DNA of 28,038 nucleotides from Phycisphaerales bacterium UBA7800 (GTDB lineage Bacteria; Planctomycetota; Phycisphaerae; Phycisphaerales; Phycisphaeraceae). Below the pieces are notes generated by a model. It searched no databases and was not told the DNA's origin. It was given only the letters and a program-made list of their open reading frames with translations. Position numbers and translations under genes: made by a program. Position 1 is the first letter of the stretch, and each line of letters starts with the position of its first letter. Positions 1 through 8,484 of the stretch are shown piece by piece. The stretch spans positions 1 to 28,038 of the forward strand of contig DLCK01000081.1 in NCBI GenBank assembly GCA_002480565.1. Reading direction: 5' to 3'.

Positions 1-20
1 TAAACCCATCGCCGTGACAA

Positions 21-108
21 TAACCGCTTGAGGTTTAGCATCACCTGCGAGATTCGGATACCGGTGGGTGTCCGTCAGTCGCGTGGAGCGCTAAACCGCA
101 AGCGGTTA
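21..108. repeat. Palindromic extragenic element with nested hairpins
   Basis: The 19 bases at 21-39 (TAACCGCTTGAGGTTTAGC) are the reverse complement, with one mismatch, of positions 90-108, so the two ends can pair over a loop of about 50 nt. The right arm is itself a palindrome, AACCGC-AA-GCGGTT at 94-107. Inside the loop a near-palindrome, CGGATACC / GGTGTCCG, adds a second hairpin. The element lies just past the stop codon of the large hydrolase gene, which is read on the minus strand. No T-run follows, so it is not a canonical Rho-independent terminator. It could be a REP-like or MITE-like unit, an mRNA-stabilising hairpin or an operator. The structure is seen directly; the role is not known. 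Confidence 0.6.
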
Positions 109-124
109 GAAATACGAAATCAAT

Positions 125-3100
125 TTACTTGACGACAAACAATGGGTAGCAGCTTGGGTCTTTGCCACTGCCGATACCTGAGGACAAGGCGATCCAGCCG
201 TCGCGTCCTTCGCCGTCATCATCATTCACAAGCATGCTCATGTAAACGCCCTGAGCAAACTTGTCGGCCGTCAGATGCAATGCTGCCAGTGGCAGTGTCA
301 GTTCGTAGACAATCTTGCCATCACTTGCGGTGGTCTTAAGCAGGGAATGTGTGATGCCTGATGCATTCAACTCCTGCGGGACGATGCCTGGATTGACCAG
401 TGACTTACCATCATCGCTGCGAGCGAGGTTGATTTCCCATTGTCCCTTCTGACCGGGCAATTGCATGGCAAGTTGGATGCAGTCGGACTTCCAAAGTTCA
501 CTTTCAGGATTGGGCTGCACATGCTTGTCATCGTTGACCACGATCCGCAGGTTCAGTGAGGTGTCGGTGGTCCAGACCCAAGTCTGAGCGCTTAAGTCTT
601 TGGGGCCTTGCCAGACACGATGGCGTGTACTGGGGTCCGCGGCATACTTGTCGAACACCTGTTCACGCTGGTCGATGGTGAAGGTGGGCTTGTCTGCCAT
701 ACTGCCCTTGCGGATCACGCCGGCCCATTGGATGGGCAGTTGGCATGAGCCGTTGAGTTGGTAGTTACGATCCTGATACTGCATGATCATGGTAAAGGGA
801 CGGGCATAGTCGACTTCACCACTGACAGTCCCCATCGGCAGGGACATCAACATGGTCTTGCCAGCTTCCACGGTCTTGTTGAACTGCAACACCGCACCAC
901 CAAGATTCACCGGCATCTGCACACGGAAGACGAAATCGGCCTTGTTTTTCAGGGGATTGGTGAAGTTGAATGTCAGGTTGTTATCTTCATTGGGAATCCA
1001 GGCGGTGACCCCCGGAAGCTCGATTAAGCTGTTGGACATCGAAGGTGTCTGCGAAGCTTTGTCGAACACCCAGTAGGCAGGTTGCATTTCCAAACCGACG
1101 ACCACGCCCCCATCAGAGAGACGCGGGAGTGTCGCGCGGTTACCCATCATGTCCACACGCTGCACATTGGCCGAGTCGGCATGAAGCACGACCTGTCCCA
1201 CCGCATAGGGTTGCTGAGCCCAACCGATGAGCACATATTCGTTGTCCTTTTCAAAGAGGAACAACCATTGATCCGCTGCTGCGTTGATCTGGCCAACAAG
1301 CTTGTACCCACGCAGGAGTCCGATGAGATTGTTGTAAGCCATGTACGCGGGCTTGGCCTGAAAATCACGGGTAATCATGCCATAGCGGTGTTCATGATCG
1401 TTGGGATCATCACCGTCATGACGCAGGTCATACCAGTTGTACGCCATCGCGCCCCGCCCCATGGCAAAGCCGACTTTGCGGACAAGTTCGACGGCCTGTT
1501 GGGTGTCGGCCTGAATGGTGTCGCCCGGTGAAGACAGACCGGTTTCGTTGAAGTAGATCGGCTTGTCTGAAGCATAACGCTTGCGGAGATCGCCCCAACG
1601 GACATCGACTTTCTGCTGAAAGGAACCAAAGAATCCATGGGCATGAATGGCCAGGATGTCGTAGGTGTCACCTGTTTGTGACATGGCTTTTTCGATGAAT
1701 CCGGGATTGCGGTTCGCTGCCGACCATCCGCCCGAGAGCATGGTGGCGGTGGGGATATTGCGTTTGAGAATTGGGTATGCAGTCTTGCACATCTGGACGT
1801 ATTCATCGACCGTGCCACGGAAGAACGGCAGGTCCGGTTCATTCCACAGTTCCCAATAACGAATGTCGTTTTTATATCGCCGGGTCACCTGATCAATGTA
1901 GGTTTTCCAGGGTCCTATTTGCGGCGCGGCACGTGACCAGACGAGCCAATCCTTGGAACTGGCATCACCTGTCGTTGCCCATTGCGGGGTAAAGGCAAAG
2001 ATGTACTGCTGCTCAATGTTCTGCTGTCGATACAACTCGACTTCGCGATCCATCTTGTCCCATTTCCAGGTATTGGGATCCGGTTGCAGACTGCCCCATG
2101 AGACACCGGTGCGGATGATGTCGATGCCGATGAGTCCGGCGGCGTAGGCTTCGGCCTGCATAGTCTGATCGTCGTAGCGTGCCGAGTGAGCACACATGCC
2201 AAAGAGGAAACGATCCTTGGGTTGGAAGGTCGGGTTGTTACCGGTGGGTGTCATCACGCCCAGCAGTTCTCTGCCGGAGACTGATTCGGCGGACTGAGGG
2301 TCACTGAGTGTGTAGTAAATCCACCAGAGATCCTGCTTGTCCTGAGGCAGTGGCAGGAAGTGTTCGACGGTCTGCTTGCCGGGCAAAACAAGTGTTTTTT
2401 CAAGCTTGTATTCACGCCCCAGGAAACTGGTGGCAATGATATCCAGGTTCACCATCTGTCCCTTGGCCGAACGATTGGTCAATGCCATAAACGCAGGCTG
2501 CGGGGCAGTCGGATCCACAATGTGCATCGGGTGTCCGGTGTTGAGTCCGACGTTGATGGCTTTGAGATTTGTTGAGCCCAGGACTACGTTTTTCGTATCC
2601 ACAGTCTTGCGTGCAGTGGATTGAACCTTTGCTTGTCCGGGCAGTTTGAAGACGACGTTGTCAATGAACAACCGACGCTTGGCAGGATCATCCGATGCTT
2701 TGATCTGACCGTTAAAACCGATGGCAATACCTGAAAGAGAAATGGCTCCATCGAGCTTGCCGGGGTTTTCCTGTTTACCACCCCATGAACCTTGCGCATT
2801 GTCAGGGCGGATATCAAAGGTAATGGTCTGCCAACCTTCTTTGGATAGATCAACACGGCAGGGCCACTGGAAGGTTTCCTGTTCGCTGTCCCGTAATCGC
2901 AGCGAAATATGCCCTGGCTCAGGTGTCCCCGGTGAATAGATATCCATCGTCGCGGTGGCATGGTAGGGCTTGGTGGAAAGGTCAAAATCCTCAATCGCCA
3001 TTTTCTGTTTGGAATAAACTTCAAAGTACTTGGCGCGAGGCAAATCCCAATTTACTTCAAGACTCTTGCCTTGACGTTGGGGTGATTCGCTGGTCTTGCT

Positions 3101-3847
3101 GTTGGCATGAAAGTCCTGGGGTTTGTAAACCTCCCATTGATTACCCAGTTCGAAATTTTCGAGCGTCAATGTTTGGAGTTGCGTTGCCAAAGCTTGTGAA
3201 TCGGTCGTGGGTGAGGCTTTGGCTTGAGGTAGTTTGATGTCGATATTGTCAAAATAAATGCGGCGCTTGGCAGCATCATCTGCAGGTTTAACGCGACCAT
3301 CAAAATCAAAGGTCAAGCTGACGAATTGCACCTGCCCGTCGATTTTCCCCTTATTTTCAGGCTTGCCCCCCCATGAGACGATGAAGTTATCCGGAGCGAT
3401 TGGAATGCTGTGGGTATGCCAACCTTCCTGGGTGATCTGGACTCTGCTTGACCATTGGAAGACTTCGCCGTCGCTGTCGATAAACCGGATCGCCATGCGA
3501 TGCAGTTCCGAGGTGCCAGGCGAGAAGATGTCGACGGTGGCTGTCGCGTGATAAGGGTTGTCACTCTTATCAAACCCTTCGACCACCGGACGCTTGGATG
3601 CGATGAGCACCTCAAGGTACTTATCGCGTGGAGAGCCCCAACTCACCTGCAAACTCTTGCCTTGACGCATGGGCGAATCGACTACCTCGCAATCATTGTC
3701 GAGCTTGTCGGGGCTTGCGACTCGCCATTTGGAGTCCTGCTGGAAGTCTTCGATGACAAGAGCATGCAAGGGTGTCATGCCCGTCGCCAGAATCAGTCCG
3801 ACGAAAAGAAACAAACGGTTGAATATCGACACAGTTAAAGTCCTCAT
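125..3847 (-). CDS. Secreted multidomain glycoside hydrolase (GH39-like) with duplicated N-terminal sandwich and C-terminal CBM9-like domain
   Basis: A 1240-residue protein with a signal peptide at about residues 1-29 (hydrophobic core FLFVGLILATGM, then LHA). Residues ~30-205 and ~225-405 are two copies of one domain, sharing patterns such as RQGKSL, PYHATAT.DI.SPGT, SWGGK.EN.GK.DG and AKRR..IDN; they look like carbohydrate-binding or jelly-roll domains. Residues ~410-545 look like a beta-sandwich linker. A TIM-barrel region (~550-860) resembles GH39-type enzymes, with WELWNEP (Glu670, candidate acid/base) and FNETG (Glu768, candidate nucleophile). The last ~195 residues resemble the CBM9/DOMON-like domain of secreted planctomycete glycosidases. 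It is the last gene of the cluster led by the regulator at 5534-6643. The substrate is not readable from sequence; the catalytic family is assigned from motif pattern only. Confidence 0.8.
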   Translation of the reverse strand: MRTLTVSIFNRLFLFVGLILATGMTPLHALVIEDFQQDSKWRVASPDKLDNDCEVVDSPMRQGKSLQVSWGSPRDKYLEVLIASKRPVVEGFDKSDNPYHATATVDIFSPGTSELHRMAIRFIDSDGEVFQWSSRVQITQEGWHTHSIPIAPDNFIVSWGGKPENKGKIDGQVQFVSLTFDFDGRVKPADDAAKRRIYFDNIDIKLPQAKASPTTDSQALATQLQTLTLENFELGNQWEVYKPQDFHANSKTSESPQRQGKSLEVNWDLPRAKYFEVYSKQKMAIEDFDLSTKPYHATATMDIYSPGTPEPGHISLRLRDSEQETFQWPCRVDLSKEGWQTITFDIRPDNAQGSWGGKQENPGKLDGAISLSGIAIGFNGQIKASDDPAKRRLFIDNVVFKLPGQAKVQSTARKTVDTKNVVLGSTNLKAINVGLNTGHPMHIVDPTAPQPAFMALTNRSAKGQMVNLDIIATSFLGREYKLEKTLVLPGKQTVEHFLPLPQDKQDLWWIYYTLSDPQSAESVSGRELLGVMTPTGNNPTFQPKDRFLFGMCAHSARYDDQTMQAEAYAAGLIGIDIIRTGVSWGSLQPDPNTWKWDKMDREVELYRQQNIEQQYIFAFTPQWATTGDASSKDWLVWSRAAPQIGPWKTYIDQVTRRYKNDIRYWELWNEPDLPFFRGTVDEYVQMCKTAYPILKRNIPTATMLSGGWSAANRNPGFIEKAMSQTGDTYDILAIHAHGFFGSFQQKVDVRWGDLRKRYASDKPIYFNETGLSSPGDTIQADTQQAVELVRKVGFAMGRGAMAYNWYDLRHDGDDPNDHEHRYGMITRDFQAKPAYMAYNNLIGLLRGYKLVGQINAAADQWLFLFEKDNEYVLIGWAQQPYAVGQVVLHADSANVQRVDMMGNRATLPRLSDGGVVVGLEMQPAYWVFDKASQTPSMSNSLIELPGVTAWIPNEDNNLTFNFTNPLKNKADFVFRVQMPVNLGGAVLQFNKTVEAGKTMLMSLPMGTVSGEVDYARPFTMIMQYQDRNYQLNGSCQLPIQWAGVIRKGSMADKPTFTIDQREQVFDKYAADPSTRHRVWQGPKDLSAQTWVWTTDTSLNLRIVVNDDKHVQPNPESELWKSDCIQLAMQLPGQKGQWEINLARSDDGKSLVNPGIVPQELNASGITHSLLKTTASDGKIVYELTLPLAALHLTADKFAQGVYMSMLVNDDDGEGRDGWIALSSGIGSGKDPSCYPLFVVK

Positions 3848-3885
3848 GTTTGAGCGTCTTGTGATGCGGTTGTTCGGAAGTTATC

Positions 3886-3910
3886 TGGAGCGCTGAACCG
3901 CAAGCGGTTG
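3886..3910. repeat. Second copy of the 25-bp palindromic repeat
   Basis: Positions 3886-3910 match positions 84-108 at 23 of 25 bases: TGGAGCGCT, a purine, then AACCGCAAGCGGTT. The copies flank the large hydrolase gene, one in the 83-nt gap before its start and one after its stop, in the same orientation. The AACCG-CAAG-CGGTT core would form a tetraloop hairpin in the minus-strand transcript between the prepilin gene and the hydrolase gene. It could set differential mRNA stability inside the operon, or bind a regulator. Only the repeat itself is seen. Confidence 0.6.
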
Positions 3911-3930
3911 AAAACGATGGATCGCTGGAT

Positions 3931-4719
3931 TTAGAAGTACGGACCTTCGAAGAGTTGCCAGTTGATGGTCTTGTCGTTCTTGTACATACCGACGTGACCA
4001 TCAAGGAACAGAACGTTCTTGGCATCATTGTGACGGAAGTCCGCGGTGGTATCAGCGGCATCTCCAGTCCAGTACGTACCACTGCGAATGGAGTAATGGG
4101 TGTAGTTACCACCGGGGGTGTGTCCCAGTTCACTCATGAACATCAGGATTGATGGTCTGATCGGGTATTTACGGGTTGCGATAAAGTCGTCACGCACGGT
4201 AAGAGACGTTTGGGAACCACCTGTCGAAGCAAGTGAAAATGAATCCCATTCCTTATAGGGTGACGGGTCCCAGAAGCTGCCTGCAATGGCTGTAAAATTG
4301 TTCATGGCATAGGCGCGAGTGTCCGGGCCGATCACTTCCAAACTTGGACATTTGAGAATGCCTTCCAGGGACATGGTTGCGTAGTCCGACCAGCTGGCAG
4401 GTTTGCGACTGTCCGAGCCAATGTAGGGACGAATGGTGAACTGCCACAACTGTGAGTTAAAAGCGTGGATGGTCGGGTCGTAGGCAAATCGCGGTGTGAC
4501 ATACCAACCGTAGTCCTGCAGGTATGCGGCTTGGCCGAACATCATTTGATGGAGATTGGCCCCGCACTTAACGCCCTGGGCACTCTTGCGTGCGGCTCCC
4601 AAAGCTGGCAGAAGAATGGAGATCAGCAGCGAGATGATGCTGATGACCACCAGCAGTTCGATGAGTGTGAAAGCTTTTTGAAGCTGTGCAGGCGCACGAT
4701 GAGTGATGTTATAAAACAT
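3931..4719 (-). CDS. Prepilin-type N-terminal cleavage/methylation protein (pseudopilin-like), copy 2
   Basis: 262 residues. Residues ~16-40 hold the type IV prepilin signature KAFTLIELLVVISIISLL followed by a hydrophobic helix and LPALGAARKSA, the form common in Planctomycetes. An alanine, not glycine, sits at the predicted -1 cleavage position. The C-terminal globular part ends with FRHNDAKN and FLDGHVG, the usual ending of this family. It is paralogous to the protein at 4758-5513 (shared AMNNF, GTYWTG, FRHNDAKN.LF.DGHVG). The start is supported by AAGGAAA about 8 nt upstream. It lies between its paralogue and the secreted hydrolase gene on the same strand. It would be inserted in the inner membrane and processed by a prepilin peptidase; a role in assembling a surface or secretion filament for glycan use is inference. 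Confidence 0.88.
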   Translation of the reverse strand: MFYNITHRAPAQLQKAFTLIELLVVISIISLLISILLPALGAARKSAQGVKCGANLHQMMFGQAAYLQDYGWYVTPRFAYDPTIHAFNSQLWQFTIRPYIGSDSRKPASWSDYATMSLEGILKCPSLEVIGPDTRAYAMNNFTAIAGSFWDPSPYKEWDSFSLASTGGSQTSLTVRDDFIATRKYPIRPSILMFMSELGHTPGGNYTHYSIRSGTYWTGDAADTTADFRHNDAKNVLFLDGHVGMYKNDKTINWQLFEGPYF

Positions 4720-4757
4720 GATTCATTTCCTTAGAATATTGCTAATAATTCAGATGA

Positions 4758-5513
4758 TTAGTTCAGGTATAGGTTCCAGTTCATCGAGTCGTCGTCACGA
4801 TTGGAGCCGACGTGCCCGTCCATGAAAAGTGTATTCTTGGCATCATTATGTCTAAAGGCTGGTGCCGTCCCGCCGTCCGAACCGGTCCAGTAGGTGCCGT
4901 TGCGGATGGCATAGTGAACATTGAATCCGCCACCATGTGCGGTGGTGTATCCCAACTCGCTCATGAGCATGATGCGCGATGCGTTGATCATTTTGCTTTG
5001 GGTCTGGCTGTCGGGTCGGATGGTGTAGTTGGTGGTGCCGTCCCATATTTTGTAGGGCGAAAGGTCAAAGTTGTAGGTTGGATTAGCCAGGTACTGGAAG
5101 TTGTTCATTGCATAGGACCAGTTATCCGAACCGAGCTTCTGCCATTCAGGACAGGCATAGACACCGGTATTGCAGGCCGTGGTAAAGTCCGACCAACCGG
5201 TTGGGACTTTGTTGTCATAGCCGACATAGGTTCGCATGGTCATAAACCACCAACCGGAGTTGTACGGGTACATCGCACCCGCAAGCTTCGGTGAGACAAA
5301 CCAACCGTAATCTCCGGCATATGCCATCTGCCCAAAGCCCATCTGTTTGAAGTTGTTGCTGCATTGAATACCACGCGCACTCTTGCGTGCCCCGGCCAAA
5401 GCAGGCAGCAACACAGAGATCAACAGCGAGATGATGCTGATCACCACAAGCAATTCAATGAGCGTAAACGCATTAGAATCAGGCCGGGATGTTGTGCAGT
5501 GTCTTTGACGCAT
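4758..5513 (-). CDS. Prepilin-type N-terminal cleavage/methylation protein (pseudopilin-like), copy 1
   Basis: 251 residues with the prepilin motif NAFTLIELLVVISIISLL at ~15-32 (alanine at -1), then LPALAGARKSARG. The globular part contains a run of Tyr, Trp and Asn-rich loops, AMNNFQYL, YAIRNGTYWTG and FRHNDAKNTLFMDGHVG. It is a tandem paralogue of the next gene, 38 nt downstream. GGAGA about 8 nt before the ATG supports the start. The gene begins 20 nt after the stop of the regulator gene, so the two are probably co-transcribed. Membrane or filament location follows from family knowledge. The ligand or partner is unknown. Confidence 0.88.
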   Translation of the reverse strand: MRQRHCTTSRPDSNAFTLIELLVVISIISLLISVLLPALAGARKSARGIQCSNNFKQMGFGQMAYAGDYGWFVSPKLAGAMYPYNSGWWFMTMRTYVGYDNKVPTGWSDFTTACNTGVYACPEWQKLGSDNWSYAMNNFQYLANPTYNFDLSPYKIWDGTTNYTIRPDSQTQSKMINASRIMLMSELGYTTAHGGGFNVHYAIRNGTYWTGSDGGTAPAFRHNDAKNTLFMDGHVGSNRDDDSMNWNLYLN

Positions 5514-5533
5514 GGCAATGTCTCCGCGAAGGG

Positions 5534-6643
5534 TTAACGATCCTTATAAAACTCATTCATCTTTGAGATATCAACCTGTGATTTAAAGCCAGTGGATTCT
5601 CCGAGCAATAACTCCGGCGCCTTGTCAGGTACCAGAAGTAACTTGTTTTTGGGTAATACCGCATCACCATACTCAAGCCACTCGAAGGCTTTGTGGATGT
5701 AGTGGTGCAGTGAATGCAGATTCAATGTGGTCACCGATGGGATTTCATAGACTGCTTCGTAAGGGACATCCATCGTGCAGTAGTGAACGTCTTTACCGGG
5801 TTTCATACCCAACTCATAGGCCGCCCGCGCCAAGCCTTTGCAGGTTGCCAGCGTGGTGCAGAAGACGGCGTTGGCCATCTTGCCGGATTTGAGTCCTTCG
5901 TAGGCCACGTCGTACGCACGGACCCAGTTAAAATCAAAGTTCTCCACCTGTTCATTCCAGGATCGCCCTTTGATCCCCAACTTGTGGACACCTGCCTGCC
6001 AACCCTTAACGCGATTAAGCACTTCAGAACCAGGCTGCGTATTCAAACAATCCACACGATCATGTCCCAAACCTGCAAGATGTTCGACCATTACCGACGC
6101 CCAGGATTCCAGGCTGTTGTCCACGGAAACAAATCCATGTGCGGTCAAATCGCTATAAACCGACACCAGTCGATCCCGAGCCGTGAGCATGCGATCCAAG
6201 AGCAACTTGGGCAATCCCTCATTGGGTGGGATGATGAAGATGCCATCCCAATCGCCATCAAACGCGGACATCAATGCCGGGTCATACCAGTGACGGTAAC
6301 TGCTGATTTTCAACACGCCGTTAAAGTGACTCATGACCCGTTCAATAGCCATACGGATATTGGAGTAACCAAAGCTCTCAAACGCAGGCGTGAGTAAGAC
6401 GTAAGTACGTGTCGCTTTTTCAACATCGGGCTTGGAGTAAGCTTCAAGCCGACCATTTTTCGCCCGAGCCAGAACGTTGTCTTCGACGAGTTGTTGAACC
6501 GCTTTTCGGGCGGTCATATAACTGACACCCACCTCGGCAGCCAAGGCGCGCTCTCCAGGTATCTGCTGATCCAAGTACATCCCTGAATCAATACGCTGCT
6601 TGAGTAACTTGGAAATCTCGTGATGTTTGGCTGGTCTGGGCAT
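5534..6643 (-). CDS. GntR-family transcriptional regulator with LacI/PBP1-type effector domain
   Basis: 369 residues. Residues ~5-70 form a GntR winged helix (EISKLLKQRIDSGMY, IPGERALAAEVGVSYMTARKAVQQLVEDNVLAR). Residues ~80-350 look like a periplasmic-binding-protein-like sugar-sensing domain (FEGL- and DGIFIIPPNEG-type segments, GHDRVDCL, then CTMDVPYEAVYEIPSVTTLN). This AraR-like layout is typical of repressors that are released by a mono- or oligosaccharide. It heads the minus-strand cluster of two prepilins and a secreted hydrolase and so probably controls it. A promoter-like pair and an 18-bp palindrome lie just upstream. The effector sugar cannot be read from sequence. Confidence 0.88.
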   Translation of the reverse strand: MPRPAKHHEISKLLKQRIDSGMYLDQQIPGERALAAEVGVSYMTARKAVQQLVEDNVLARAKNGRLEAYSKPDVEKATRTYVLLTPAFESFGYSNIRMAIERVMSHFNGVLKISSYRHWYDPALMSAFDGDWDGIFIIPPNEGLPKLLLDRMLTARDRLVSVYSDLTAHGFVSVDNSLESWASVMVEHLAGLGHDRVDCLNTQPGSEVLNRVKGWQAGVHKLGIKGRSWNEQVENFDFNWVRAYDVAYEGLKSGKMANAVFCTTLATCKGLARAAYELGMKPGKDVHYCTMDVPYEAVYEIPSVTTLNLHSLHHYIHKAFEWLEYGDAVLPKNKLLLVPDKAPELLLGESTGFKSQVDISKMNEFYKDR

Positions 6644-6654
6644 AATCTTGTTTC

Positions 6655-6672
6655 TATAGCTTCAACGCTATA
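6655..6672. promoter_or_regulatory. Candidate operator palindrome upstream of the GntR regulator
   Basis: A perfect inverted repeat, TATAGC-TTCAAC-GCTATA, lies between the promoter-like boxes (6673-6701) and the regulator start codon, where transcription would begin. A GntR dimer bound there would block its own promoter. The operator role is inferred from position and symmetry. Confidence 0.45.
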
Positions 6673-6701
6673 ACTATTGGCCTGATGTCAACAAAAGTCA
6701 A
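6673..6701 (-). promoter_or_regulatory. Candidate promoter of the GntR-prepilin-hydrolase cluster
   Basis: Read on the minus strand, TTGACT (6696-6701) and AATAGT (6673-6678) are separated by 17 nt. The match to sigma-70 consensus is good at -35 and only fair at -10. It is the best pair seen ahead of the regulator and is followed at once by the palindrome at 6655-6672. Confidence 0.4.
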
Positions 6702-6885
6702 GTTCGTCGACATTTTAAAATTACAATTCACCTGCGAATATCGAAGTGAAACATCCTTAAACCATCATTTTCATATGGTTATATACCAATAACCTGCGTT
6801 GATTGATCCGGATTCAACAAGGTCTAAAAGGGTTATACATGACAGACGCAGGCGGACAAGGTTTGAATCTGAATGTGAACCGCAG
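6702..6885. other. Intergenic region with a second 18-bp palindrome
   Basis: This AT-rich gap lies between the stop of the downstream Mpv17-like gene and the regulator promoter. It contains GGTTAT-ATACCA-ATAACC at 6777-6794, a perfect inverted repeat with the same 6-6-6 geometry as the one at 6655-6672, which could be an upstream operator. A weaker inverted repeat, GGTTTGA (6860-6866) with TCAAACC (6886-6892), overlaps the stop codon of the neighbouring gene. No gene is seen here. Confidence 0.4.
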
Positions 6886-7638
6886 TCAAACCGACTCATC
6901 AGACAGAAAAATAAGCAGCACGCACCAAAAGCACATCACCAGATTCTGAACCGGAATCTGAAGCGCCAACGGCAAAGAATACACCCCCGCCAATGCCAGT
7001 GGCCAAACGATCCAATTGGCAATGAGAATCGACATGTACTGATTGGACCACCACAACCGATCACGCAGGATGCTCAGCGTCTTGCCAAAATCAAAACCGG
7101 TCTGACGCCAAAGCAGTGCAATACAAATCGTCGGCAAACCCATCAGCGGCGTGTACACCAACATGTCCGCAGTCGTCTTGCATAACGTTGTCACCCAGTC
7201 CCCCTGGGAACCAAACAACCAGGCCTGCAACCGCATCATCAAGTCGAATTCCATCCCCATGAAAAACCAGAACACCAGGTAAAACCAAATGTGCGCAGCA
7301 GGAATCTGATCCCGAAATTTCGGGCGGGACTTCTGAATTAAAAAAGGAATCAAACCCGCAAAGATCGCAGTGGAGACGCCTGAATAAACCAACCCCGCAG
7401 ACTGCTTAAAATCCGCAACCTTGTCAAAGAAATCCGTCACCGGCTGCACAAAGTAATACCCGCCAATCACCAGCACCACAAACGCCTGAAGAATCAACCC
7501 CGGCACGAGGTTCTGCTTAAGCACATCACCTGTTCGTCTGACCATACCACCGAGCCACGACACCGACGACAAAGCATCATCAGCGATTGGCGGATCGGGT
7601 ATTTCAGAAATCGAAGTCATCGGATCGTTCCCATGCAC
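6886..7638 (-). CDS. Mpv17/PMP22-like integral membrane protein, copy 2
   Basis: 250 residues with about four or five hydrophobic segments. The C-terminal half carries the Mpv17/PMP22 pattern: PAAHIWFYLVFW, then KTTADMLVYTPLMG (family pattern K...DQ....P), then NWIVWPLALAGVYSLP and, about 15 residues later, FWCVLLIFLS, matching the N..lWP....nf..vP...W..yLS layout of the eukaryotic family. It is a tandem paralogue of the gene at 7657-8430, 18 nt upstream. A second ATG at 7620 (MTSISEIPD) is an equally good start. Family members are thought to be small channels or membrane-homeostasis proteins, but function in bacteria is not established. The family call rests on spaced motifs. Confidence 0.65.
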   Translation of the reverse strand: MHGNDPMTSISEIPDPPIADDALSSVSWLGGMVRRTGDVLKQNLVPGLILQAFVVLVIGGYYFVQPVTDFFDKVADFKQSAGLVYSGVSTAIFAGLIPFLIQKSRPKFRDQIPAAHIWFYLVFWFFMGMEFDLMMRLQAWLFGSQGDWVTTLCKTTADMLVYTPLMGLPTICIALLWRQTGFDFGKTLSILRDRLWWSNQYMSILIANWIVWPLALAGVYSLPLALQIPVQNLVMCFWCVLLIFLSDESV

Positions 7639-7656
7639 GTGGCATCAAAGCCTGCT

Positions 7657-8430
7657 TCACATCGATTCATCAGCAAGGAAGATCAGCAAAATACACCAGA
7701 AACACAACACCAGATTCTGCACCGGCAACTGCAAGGCCAACGGCAAGCAGTAAATCGCAACCACTGCCACGATCCAGATCAACCAGTTGGGGACCAGCAT
7801 CAGCATCAGACTGTCCGTCCACCAACGCTTCTGACGTAACACGGATATCGTCTTGCCAAAGTCAAACTCGCACTGACGCCAGGTCATCGCAATCGCACAA
7901 CTCGTCAATCCCCAAAGGGGCACATAGATCAGCTGGTCGAACAACGTCTTGCTGACCAAGGTCACCATGTCCTTACCCGTGCCGAACATCATCGCCTGAC
8001 AACGATACAGCAGGTCAACTTCCATCCCCTTCAAGGCCCAGAGAATCACGAAAAACCAAACATGGCTCGTGGGCATCAGGTGTCGGTATTTGGGTCTTGC
8101 TTTTTGAACCAGAAAAGGGATCAACCCGCCAAACATGGCAGTGGACACCGCTGAAAAACCAAAGCCGTACGTGTCCTTGAAATCTGCAACACGGTTAAAG
8201 GCCACGGCGACAGGCTCAAAAAGATAGTACGAACCCACCACAGCCACCACAAACACCTGAAGGATCAAGCCCGGGATCATGTTCCGTCGCAACACATCAC
8301 GCGTACGCAACATCAACCGACTCAACCACGGGCGGTCATCAATCTGATCGGACACTACAGCTTCACCAATGGGGTCACTACTCATGGCGGCCATTGTAGC
8401 CATCCACCACCAGACTGTCCCATTGACCAA
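7657..8430 (-). CDS. Mpv17/PMP22-like integral membrane protein, copy 1
   Basis: 257 residues, clearly paralogous to the following gene (shared NMIPGLILQ/NLVPGLILQ, GLIPFL.QK.RPK, GMEVDL/GMEFDL, LPLALQ.PVQNLV.CFWC.LLIFL.DES). The Mpv17-like signatures are better kept here: SHVWFF, KTLFDQLIYVPLWG with the family Asp-Gln and Pro, and NWLIWIVAVVAIYCLP. Several ATGs lie in the first 16 codons, and MSSDPIGEA at 8385 may be the true start, because the N-terminus before it is low in family-like sequence. It follows the MTHFR-like gene by 54 nt on the same strand. Function is unknown beyond a membrane location. Confidence 0.65.
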   Translation of the reverse strand: MVNGTVWWWMATMAAMSSDPIGEAVVSDQIDDRPWLSRLMLRTRDVLRRNMIPGLILQVFVVAVVGSYYLFEPVAVAFNRVADFKDTYGFGFSAVSTAMFGGLIPFLVQKARPKYRHLMPTSHVWFFVILWALKGMEVDLLYRCQAMMFGTGKDMVTLVSKTLFDQLIYVPLWGLTSCAIAMTWRQCEFDFGKTISVLRQKRWWTDSLMLMLVPNWLIWIVAVVAIYCLPLALQLPVQNLVLCFWCILLIFLADESM

Positions 8431-8484
8431 AAGATATTGAGAATTACTTTACCAACGATTCAACGACATCATTTGCGCCACAAA

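Noticed and set aside
1082..1531. 149-codon plus-strand frame
   Set aside because: It lies antisense inside the large hydrolase gene, whose frame has clear domains and catalytic motifs; no ribosome-binding site or family features are seen.
5714..6397. 227-codon plus-strand frame
   Set aside because: It is antisense to the GntR regulator, which has intact DNA-binding and effector domains.
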